Assembly: GCF_902459695.1 (NCBI RefSeq)
Contig: NZ_CABPRZ010000027.1
Location: 16,729 to 80,728 of the forward strand
Direction of reading: 5' to 3'
DNA: 64,000 bases
Source of the DNA: Pandoraea terrae
GTDB taxonomy: Bacteria; Pseudomonadota; Gammaproteobacteria; Burkholderiales; Burkholderiaceae
The notes beneath the pieces were generated by a model. That model saw only the letters and a list, made by a program, of their open reading frames with translations, did not search any database and was not told where the DNA came from. The position numbers and the translations under genes were made by a program. Position 1 is the first letter of the stretch. Every line of letters starts with the position of its first letter. Below, piece after piece: positions 8,379 to 14,866 of the stretch.

Positions 8379-8455
8379 GGGGCTGTAGCTCAGTTGGGAG
8401 AGCGCGTTGCCACCAGCAACGAGGTCAAGGGTTCGAGTCCCTCTCAGCTCCTCCA
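8379..8455 (+). tRNA. Unusual tRNA, Ala-type acceptor with Gly-type ACC anticodon
   Basis: A 77-nt cloverleaf can be drawn, with CCA encoded. Acceptor GGGGCTG pairs fully with CAGCTCC and includes G3-U70, the alanine identity pair. The D arm is normal (GCTC/GAGC, G18-G19 present). The anticodon stem CGTTG/CAACG (8405-8409, 8417-8421) holds loop CCACCAG, so position 33 is C instead of the near-universal U, and the anticodon is ACC (8412-8414), which would read Gly GGU. The T loop TTCGAGT is normal, but the 3' T-stem strand has one extra C (CCCTCT opposite AAGGG). The discriminator is U73, as in tRNA-Gly. The protein gene starts 30 nt after the CCA, so the two are probably co-transcribed. C33, A34 and the bulge argue against an ordinary decoding tRNA; a degenerate copy is the main alternative. 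Confidence 0.75.
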
Positions 8456-8485
8456 GTCGGCACAGGCGCTCTCAATAGGAAGTTT

Positions 8486-9364
8486 ATGCATCAGATCCGA
8501 GCGAGTGAAAAAATCGTCTTTTCCGAAGAGGAGCTCTTGGACGAGCTTCGTGGATCTATGCACGACGACAACTTCAATGAGGTCGTCATCATGGCTGGGC
8601 ACTTCATGCTGTTCTTTGACGCTGCTACAAAGCGACTCGTGCCTGGGATCTTCGAGGACATCGAGAACGAGGTTCTCAAAGAACAGGTCAGGGAGCGCGT
8701 TGGCATTTTCCCGACCTACACGTGGGACCTCGGCGTGTTGCTCGGCGATCACTACCGCCTTCAGCACAACAAGTCGGCAAAACTGCTTCTATTGGTGAAT
8801 GACTGGCAATATGTGCCGGACAGCGGCAGCGCCGGTGATTACCGAAGCGCATTCTACGAGACATTCAACGCGCTTCCTCCGAACTATTTGTCGCGCCTCA
8901 GTGTATCCAATCAGCTTTCCGAGAAAGACATTCTTCCGAGCCGCCGGCACACGCTGACGTTTCCCGAAACCTGGCTTAGATACCGTTTTCAGAACGCTGC
9001 CACCCGGTTGGTCAAAGCGGGCAAGCTGCAAAAGCGCTTTCTCGCGGACAAGCCCGGAAAGTCTGAAATATCATTCACCGACGAATCCGGCAGTTCCCTT
9101 CCACTTATCAGTTGCGGTATCACAGGTTGTGCAGGGGAAATCACCGAGATGATCTCGGAGGTACACAGGGCGGCCGGTCGCTATCTTGTGATTCTGGCCC
9201 CTGCCGAATGTCAAACACCGATTCGCACCGGCATAGAAATCGCTTTATCAGTTTATGATCTGCGCGGCATGAAAGTCCTGGTCACCGACCCGGGCGGAAG
9301 CGGCGAAATGAGCCGCGAAGAGATATACGGCAGGGGTGTCAGTCTGGCCTCGTATCAAGTTTGA
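8486..9364 (+). CDS. Unrecognised protein linked to the tRNA gene
   Basis: A 292-aa soluble protein starting MHQIRASEK, with AGGA six bases upstream. A longer frame runs back through the tRNA and is spurious. The N-terminal half is helical and acidic (EELLDELRGSMHDDNFNE) and contains a hydrophobic strand, AKLLLLVNDWQYVP. The middle is basic. The C-terminal ~90 residues look like a Rossmann-like alpha/beta unit: an SCGITGCAGEITEMI motif, YLVILAPAECQTP, then MKVLVTDPGGSGE. Cysteines occur in SCGITGC and PAECQ. I do not recognise the family. Its position between the tRNA (30 nt) and the cysteine desulfurase (9 nt) suggests a role tied to both, for example an aminoacyl-tRNA-dependent enzyme or a tRNA modification partner; this is inference. 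Confidence 0.7.
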   Translation: MHQIRASEKIVFSEEELLDELRGSMHDDNFNEVVIMAGHFMLFFDAATKRLVPGIFEDIENEVLKEQVRERVGIFPTYTWDLGVLLGDHYRLQHNKSAKLLLLVNDWQYVPDSGSAGDYRSAFYETFNALPPNYLSRLSVSNQLSEKDILPSRRHTLTFPETWLRYRFQNAATRLVKAGKLQKRFLADKPGKSEISFTDESGSSLPLISCGITGCAGEITEMISEVHRAAGRYLVILAPAECQTPIRTGIEIALSVYDLRGMKVLVTDPGGSGEMSREEIYGRGVSLASYQV

Positions 9365-9373
9365 GGAACGACC

Positions 9374-10552
9374 ATGTCAGCCGTAAGCAACCAATCTATC
9401 ATCTACTTCGACGCCGCCGCGACGACTCGATGCACGGATGCAGTGACAGCCGCAATGGTTGAGTTCAGCGAAGATAATTTTGCTAATCCGTCTTCGCCAC
9501 ATAGCATGGGCCGCTCTGCCAAGCTGGCTGTTGACCAAGCGACCGCCAGCATTGCACGACTACTAGGGTGCTCCTATGACGAGTTGACCCTGACCTCGGG
9601 GGCAACGGAAAGTAACAACATCGTCGTGTTAGGTAGCGCTCGTCCGGAAAGCAGCGACAACATTGTCATTTGTCCAATCGATCACAAATCCACGCTTTCG
9701 GCAGCAAGCGAGATGGAGAGACGCGGCGTAGAGGTTCGCCGCATGACGGTAGATGCGAACGGTCGCATTGATCTTGATCATTTGGCCCGCATTGTGGATG
9801 CAGACACTGCACTCGTCACCCTCGCCTATGTGAATTCTGAGATTGGCACGCTTCAAGATGTCCCCGCAATTAGTGCCTTGCTGGAGGGCAAGGAGACGCT
9901 GTTCCACATCGATGCGAGTCAGGCCGCCGGCAAAGTTGATATCAATGTTCAACACACGCGCGTCGACTGCGTCTCAATCTCGGCACACAAGATCTGCGGC
10001 CCAAAGGGGATAGGCGCACTTTACGTCTCATCGGATGCAACTTTTCGGCTACGTCCCCTGACCTTTGGAGGTGGGCAGTACCGGTTGCGAAGCGGCACGC
10101 TCCCCGTCCCGCTCATCGTTGGCTTCGGGATCGCAGCGGAGCGAATCAGCAAGGCTGATCTTGCGAGCTGGTGGGAAGCGGCAAACTACCGACGGCAGGT
10201 GATCCTCGAAACCCTGCACGGGCACGATGTCAGATACCAACTGAACTCCCCAACGGAGAACGCCGTGCCACACATCCTGAACCTATCATTTCCAGGGGTG
10301 CGCTCAGAAACGATCATAAAGGGCCTGCCCACCGTATGCATCGCATCTGGTTCAGCCTGCAATTCTAAGAGCATTGCGCCCTCCTATGTCCTCACTGAGG
10401 TCGGGCACGAGGATGCTCGCGCAAACAGCGCCATCCGGCTCTCATTCACTGCGGACGTGGAAATTGAGAAGGTTGGCCTTGGCGCCGAGCTGCTTGCGAG
10501 AAAAGTGTGCAGCCTGCAAAAGCTCATAACCAGGGAGGAAATCGGTGCCTAA
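9374..10552 (+). CDS. NifS/IscS-type cysteine desulfurase
   Basis: A 392-aa PLP enzyme of the class V aminotransferase fold. It has the IscS-like start YFDAAATTR, the substrate stretch SGATESNN, the PLP-binding SAHKICGPKG with Lys206, and the sulfur-accepting Cys329 in the loop SGSACNS. All residues needed to turn cysteine into alanine plus persulfide are present. The ribosome binding site is GAGGAA. The gene lies 9 nt after the unrecognised protein and overlaps the next gene by 8 nt, so it belongs to the tRNA-led operon and not to an isc or suf operon. It could supply sulfur for the island's product or for tRNA thiolation, or it could be a recruited desulfurase-fold enzyme acting on another substrate. 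Confidence 0.9.
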   Translation: MSAVSNQSIIYFDAAATTRCTDAVTAAMVEFSEDNFANPSSPHSMGRSAKLAVDQATASIARLLGCSYDELTLTSGATESNNIVVLGSARPESSDNIVICPIDHKSTLSAASEMERRGVEVRRMTVDANGRIDLDHLARIVDADTALVTLAYVNSEIGTLQDVPAISALLEGKETLFHIDASQAAGKVDINVQHTRVDCVSISAHKICGPKGIGALYVSSDATFRLRPLTFGGGQYRLRSGTLPVPLIVGFGIAAERISKADLASWWEAANYRRQVILETLHGHDVRYQLNSPTENAVPHILNLSFPGVRSETIIKGLPTVCIASGSACNSKSIAPSYVLTEVGHEDARANSAIRLSFTADVEIEKVGLGAELLARKVCSLQKLITREEIGA

Positions 10553-11519
10553 AGAACGAATCGCCATCATCACCGGCGGGGACTCGTCGGAACGGGAAGT
10601 CGCCCTGCAAACCGCCGAGTCCGTTGCGCAATCCTTCGAACGGGGGGATATCAATTATGAGGTTTTGGATGTCCCCAGCTACCGTCATTTCATCGACCTG
10701 CCACTCGGTGGCTTTACGCGGGTGTTTCTCGCGCTGCATGGTGGTTTCGGTGAGAACGGCATGGCGCAAGCCTATCTCAAGGGGCTCGGCATTCCGCATA
10801 ACGGCCCTTCGCCGCAGTCCAGTGCCATCTGCATGGACAAACTGCTTACCAAGCATGTCGCCAGGGGGTTGGGGATACGGGTGCCGGATTATCTTTTCTT
10901 CCCGGATGAGAAGACCGTCTCCTTCGAGGCTGCCAAGGAGCGTTTCGGAAGTCACTTTATCGTCAAGCCGAACGGAGAGGGTTGCAGCATCGGCGTCTCA
11001 CTGGTTCAAGGCGAGTTCGATGAGTTCGAGCAAGCAGTGAAGGCAGCATCGTCCTTCGGCCATGGCCTACTGATTGAGGAATTCATCGCCGGACAGGAAT
11101 TGTCGGCCTGCTATTTTTACGATGGCATGCTGCCAACGCTCGCCGTCGGCTACACGACGGGCTTTTTCTCCTTCGAGGCGAAATTCGAATCCGACGAGAC
11201 GCAATCCTGGTTCATCGATCTAGGTGAGGACATACGACAGGAAATAGAAAGAGACGGTTCGGCTTTCGCCAAGTCGCTCGGGCTGGATTATTATCGGGCA
11301 GATGTAATTATCAGCAACGGGCACCCCTATCTTATCGAAGTCAATACGCTACCAGGTCTGACCTCGCACAGTCTTTTCCCGAAAGCATGCCGCAAAAAGG
11401 GTATCGGGTTTGATGAAATGGTTTTGATGTTGAATGGTATTGAGCCTGTTTGCACTGCATTGGATATTGAAATCCCGGATGATTTTGCGGCCACTCGGGA
11501 TAATTATCCGCATTCTTAA
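10545..11519 (+). CDS. D-alanine-D-alanine ligase-like ATP-grasp enzyme
   Basis: A 324-aa protein that starts with GTG (GGGAGG upstream) inside the end of the desulfurase gene. It has the Ddl fold: an N-terminal GGDSSEREVAL motif, ALHGGFGENG, MDKLLTKHVARGLGIRVP, the ATP-grasp core FIVKPNGEGCSIGV, LIEEFIAGQELS, and the metal-binding EVNTLPGLTSHSL. The length is close to that of chromosomal Ddl. It lies outside the cell-wall gene cluster and inside a putative biosynthetic operon. Two readings are open: an inhibitor-insensitive Ddl giving self-resistance, as DcsI does in D-cycloserine producers, or a dipeptide ligase that builds the product. Confidence 0.88.
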   Translation: MPKERIAIITGGDSSEREVALQTAESVAQSFERGDINYEVLDVPSYRHFIDLPLGGFTRVFLALHGGFGENGMAQAYLKGLGIPHNGPSPQSSAICMDKLLTKHVARGLGIRVPDYLFFPDEKTVSFEAAKERFGSHFIVKPNGEGCSIGVSLVQGEFDEFEQAVKAASSFGHGLLIEEFIAGQELSACYFYDGMLPTLAVGYTTGFFSFEAKFESDETQSWFIDLGEDIRQEIERDGSAFAKSLGLDYYRADVIISNGHPYLIEVNTLPGLTSHSLFPKACRKKGIGFDEMVLMLNGIEPVCTALDIEIPDDFAATRDNYPHS

Positions 11520-11564
11520 CAATCTCCCGTCTAACTATCGATGCACACGAATTGAAATGCAGCC

Positions 11565-11578
11565 GTGTTTTAAAACAC
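11565..11578. promoter_or_regulatory. Perfect 14-bp palindrome, possible operator
   Basis: GTGTTTTAAAACAC lies 46 nt after the Ddl-like stop codon and about 110 nt before the candidate promoter of the exporter gene. There is no loop for an RNA hairpin, so a protein-binding site is more likely than a terminator. Confidence 0.3.
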
Positions 11579-11675
11579 CTTATGTTGCATAAATCAAATT
11601 TTTTTATCCATCCGGGATTTTTTTAGAGAAGTTGCTCACAGGTGTGGCGACTTTTAGCTAATTCGCCCGTAGCGT

Positions 11676-11684
11676 TGGTATGAT
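11676..11684 (+). promoter_or_regulatory. Extended -10 promoter for the exporter gene
   Basis: TGGTATGAT at 11676-11684 fits TGnTATAAT with one mismatch. No good -35 is visible 17 nt upstream. It implies a second transcription unit beginning about 110 nt before the EamA gene. Confidence 0.45.
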
Positions 11685-11804
11685 TTTTTTATACAACAGG
11701 GCCTTCCCCTTCGTCAGGGAACATCCTGGCAGTCGAGTGCGGCAGAGTTGGGGGGTGGGAAACTGCAGCTTGGTAGAAACAAATATTATTGAATCGAGAT
11801 AGTA

Positions 11805-12749
11805 GTGAATTTCGTCACGGCCAAGCGGCCTGAATCCACGACAGTAAGGCATGGCGTAGCATTGATGACCGCCGCGGCGTTGTTGACACCGATACCCGAT
11901 GCCTTAGCAAAGATTCTGGGAGAGAACTACGGTGTGCCGGTGGCTGTTATTGCGCTAGCGCGATTCATCTTTCAGATGTTCTCTGTGCTCCCGCTCCTTC
12001 TGGCCTTTGGAGGCTGGACTGTTCTCCGTGTGCAAAATCTTGGGCTACATCTGTTGCGGGGTGTGCTGTTAGCAGCTGCAAGTATTTTTTTTTTCGCGGC
12101 ACTGAAAGCTATGCCGCTCGCAGATGCGATCGCTATATTTTTCATCCAACCGATGACAGTAACTATTCTCGCCGTCGTATTTCTCCAAGAAGCGCCTGAT
12201 CTGCGACGCATCGCAGCGGTTTTAGCCGGATTCGGTGGTGCGCTCATGGTGATCCGACCGAATTTCGTCATGCTCGGACCTGTGGCAACACTTCCGCTCA
12301 TTTGCGCAATCCTGTTCGCGATCTATCTCGTGCTCGGTCGCCATCTCTCAAAAGTAGACTCCACCCTCGCCATGCATTTCTATACCGGCCTCGGTGGTAC
12401 CGTTTCCCTTGGGGCAATTCTCGCCATCGGCTCCCTGGCGAACATCATGGATTTTCATTTGATCAAGCCAGTTGACTCTTCCGTCTGGACGCTTCTCGTG
12501 GTGATGAGTCTCTTCGCAAGCCTAATCCATCTCATGTACATCCAAGCCTATCGTTTGGCACCAGCGGGACTACTGGCACCCTTCAGCTATATAGAGATTG
12601 TATCGGCGATTGGGCTCGGTCTTCTGTTGTTCGCAGAATTTCCGGATCCATTGAAAGGGCTGGGAATGGCAATCATTATCGGATCGGGTCTCAGTCTTAG
12701 ATGGACGGATCGGTCGATCACACAACAAAACTCGGCACCAATAGCATGA
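11805..12749 (+). CDS. EamA/DMT-family transporter
   Basis: A 314-aa inner-membrane protein with about ten hydrophobic segments arranged as two EamA repeats (roughly residues 15-145 and 155-300). Typical DMT features include ALKAMPLADAIAIFFIQP in the first repeat and AYRLAPAGLLAPFSYIEIV in the second. The GTG at 11805 is used because it precedes the first membrane segment with a suitable lead; an ATG further in would cut into it. Family members export amino acids and related metabolites. In this island, between a Ddl-like gene and a radical SAM gene, export of the pathway product is the simplest role. Its A/T-rich codon use matches its island neighbours. Confidence 0.85.
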   Translation: MNFVTAKRPESTTVRHGVALMTAAALLTPIPDALAKILGENYGVPVAVIALARFIFQMFSVLPLLLAFGGWTVLRVQNLGLHLLRGVLLAAASIFFFAALKAMPLADAIAIFFIQPMTVTILAVVFLQEAPDLRRIAAVLAGFGGALMVIRPNFVMLGPVATLPLICAILFAIYLVLGRHLSKVDSTLAMHFYTGLGGTVSLGAILAIGSLANIMDFHLIKPVDSSVWTLLVVMSLFASLIHLMYIQAYRLAPAGLLAPFSYIEIVSAIGLGLLLFAEFPDPLKGLGMAIIIGSGLSLRWTDRSITQQNSAPIA

Positions 12750-13017
12750 CATGCTACCGCAAGGAATAGTCGTTTGTTAATCACCAAAATAGGTGAGACT
12801 TATCTCGACTCTGGTGTACGGGCGCGTCCGGCGGGGATGAGGAAGGCTGACTGAGAATGCTGCTTCCTCTGGGTAACAAACCAGCAACCGAGCTCTACCG
12901 CTATGGCGCGAAACCTACGCAGGAAGCGAACAACAGTCAAGCTCAGCAGCCGTTTGCCTCCTGATCATACTTGTGCTCGCGCATACACCACTCTCGACAT
13001 TAACTTGGAAAGAAGAG
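12750..13017. other. Gap before the radical SAM unit
   Basis: No gene with a supported start is visible. A frame from 12903 lacks a ribosome binding site and its codon use is irregular. The stretch may be the untranslated leader of the small ORF and radical SAM gene. Confidence 0.35.
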
Positions 13018-13098
13018 ATGAGCCTCATTTTTTCCTTTTCTTGGGGCCAGTGCATACACGGCCTGCTGGAAGGCGAAATTTCAAGGGGAGCTCAGTAG
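13018..13098 (+). CDS. 26-codon small ORF upstream of the radical SAM gene
   Basis: A 26-aa frame beginning MSLIFSFSWGQCIHG and ending EISRGAQ, with the purine-rich GGAAAGAAGAG directly before the ATG. It stops 25 nt before the radical SAM start. It has one Cys, one Trp and a short hydrophobic N-terminus. It could be a peptide substrate or scaffold, a leader peptide coupling translation of the next gene, or chance. Its length, position and Shine-Dalgarno-like sequence support translation, but homology cannot be judged here. Confidence 0.35.
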   Translation: MSLIFSFSWGQCIHGLLEGEISRGAQ

Positions 13099-13123
13099 GG
13101 TTGTTGTCTGCGGAAGGAAAACA

Positions 13124-14866
13124 ATGGATCTGATAGCCAGCCATGCACAAGCAGCATCGGGAATTGCGCCAGAAGCAGTGCCGGCACGGCCCCTCCCGTT
13201 GCACAAAATTAGGGCAATCGCAGTTTCCGCTCCCGATTGGATCAGTGGTGTCAAATCTGAGAACGCACTCAACAGCACTGACCCGGCTAGCCTCTTCAAT
13301 GCATGCCGATACGCCGCCGATCTCGCGCGGAGAAAAGTCGGAGCATGGGGCCACAGCAATTGGGCCACCCCTAATTCGGCAGTGAGAGAACATTTCCTCC
13401 TGATGTATTCCCTTGAGGATATGGACAGGTTCAAGTCGCTCATCACGTCGCAACGGCCGAATCTCTTGCTACTCGGAGCTATGACGCTTTGCATGCCTGG
13501 TGCGGTGGAATGCGCCAAACTTGCAAAGGACTTGCTAGGAGATGAAATACTGATCGTGTTCGGAGGACGACATGTCACCGAAACGATCTACCTCCAGAAC
13601 GAACGCGTTCGGCTACCGTCCACTGTTTGTCATCACTACGGGTCTCCAAGCCGACTGATGAGAACTTGCGAGATACCGCCCATCTTTGACATTGTGATAT
13701 CGGGCGAGGCAGAGCATATCGTCGCCGAAATCGGCTCTGCCTTGAGCAGTTTGCCGCCCGGGGAACTAACCTCCATCGCCAACCGTTTGCAGCCGAACAT
13801 TCCGGGGTACTGGATAGCAGATTTCCCCAGTATCAACCGGACGATCGTGAGCAAAGGCATCCCTATCTGCTATGACGACATACCTTCAAGTGCAAGCATT
13901 TTCGGCGTCTCCGCATCCTTTAGCGTCTTCGACGGGAGGATGACAGCCCATGTGTTCAGCGATACCGGACGCGGCTGCGTTTACGATTGCACCTTTTGCA
14001 GCGAGCGGCGAACCGTCACCGGCGGCATACAGAACATTAAGGGTGCTCCGCGTAGGCTGTACCGCCAGTTGAAGGAGGCTGCGTTCGTCATGGCCAGGGA
14101 TTATCCCGGCCGGGGAGCGAGCGCCTTTGTCGAGGACTCAATTTTTCTCAGCGGTAGCCCGGCGGCGATCAGTCAGTTCTGTGAGCTGGTTGAGCATGAG
14201 CCGATCGATATCATTTTCGGTGGCCAGTTCACTATCGATCAGATTCTACGTCGGAAGAAATTGATTGAGCGACTTGGCCGAAATGGCTTGCGCTACGTGT
14301 TCGTTGGACTGGAAACCTTCGAGCCAGAAGAGATCGGTGGCATGAGCAAGGATCTCGACAACAAAACGTGCTCCTGGCAAGACCGGTTCGCGGAAGTGCT
14401 CAGGACCTTGGGCGAAGCCGGCATTTCCTGCGGATGCGCGCTTCTGTTCGGCTTGGGCGAGCGGCATGCCAGTCGAGTTGCCTTACTTAATGTACTAATC
14501 GACTATCTTGGAAGAACCGGGCAGCCAGTGGTCTTGAGCGCGAACTGGGCTGTGCAACATCCCCTAAGGAACACTCCTGAAAGCGCCGACGAAGACTATT
14601 TGCGATGGGGCACGCCGAAGGGGCCGCTGCTGGACGCTTTTCACCGATTCGGCGAGGCTTCTCTAGAGTATCCGCTTGCAGGAGTTGCCCCACCTGTTTT
14701 GTCCGAGGTAAAGGACATCGTCGCCTTGCTTGATAAATTCGAAGCGATCAATGCAAAAATCAAATTCAACCGACCTCGCTCAGATCGGTCTTTTCCCCTT
14801 GGGAAACGTTCATTCACCGTTAACACCTGCCATCAACGCCACGACATTCGTCGTGAACAACTTTGA
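13124..14866 (+). CDS. B12-binding-type radical SAM enzyme
   Basis: A 580-aa protein. GGAAGG stands seven bases before the ATG. The N-terminal ~270 residues resemble a cobalamin-binding Rossmann domain (NLLLLGAMTLCMPGAVE, ILIVFGGRHVTE, FDIVISGEAEHIV) but lack the DxHxxG cobalt-ligand motif, so any cobalamin would bind without a lower His ligand. The radical SAM core begins at GRGCVYDCTFC, with the CxxxCxxC 4Fe-4S triad Cys285, Cys289 and Cys292. YVFVGLETFEPEEI and CGCALLFGLGE are typical later core elements. Such enzymes do C-methylation, ring contraction or C-C bond formation at unactivated carbons. The last ~38 codons overlap the next gene in another frame. The substrate is unknown; an amino acid or peptide is plausible from the neighbours. 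Confidence 0.87.
   Translation: MDLIASHAQAASGIAPEAVPARPLPLHKIRAIAVSAPDWISGVKSENALNSTDPASLFNACRYAADLARRKVGAWGHSNWATPNSAVREHFLLMYSLEDMDRFKSLITSQRPNLLLLGAMTLCMPGAVECAKLAKDLLGDEILIVFGGRHVTETIYLQNERVRLPSTVCHHYGSPSRLMRTCEIPPIFDIVISGEAEHIVAEIGSALSSLPPGELTSIANRLQPNIPGYWIADFPSINRTIVSKGIPICYDDIPSSASIFGVSASFSVFDGRMTAHVFSDTGRGCVYDCTFCSERRTVTGGIQNIKGAPRRLYRQLKEAAFVMARDYPGRGASAFVEDSIFLSGSPAAISQFCELVEHEPIDIIFGGQFTIDQILRRKKLIERLGRNGLRYVFVGLETFEPEEIGGMSKDLDNKTCSWQDRFAEVLRTLGEAGISCGCALLFGLGERHASRVALLNVLIDYLGRTGQPVVLSANWAVQHPLRNTPESADEDYLRWGTPKGPLLDAFHRFGEASLEYPLAGVAPPVLSEVKDIVALLDKFEAINAKIKFNRPRSDRSFPLGKRSFTVNTCHQRHDIRREQL

Noticed and set aside
8379..8455. tRNA as attachment site of an integrative element
   Set aside because: No integrase gene and no direct repeat of the tRNA 3' end near 16000; the tRNA looks like cargo, not a disrupted core tRNA.
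8369..8485. Longer N-terminus of the 8486 protein starting before the tRNA
   Set aside because: The added residues are a translation of the tRNA itself; AGGA precedes the ATG at 8486.
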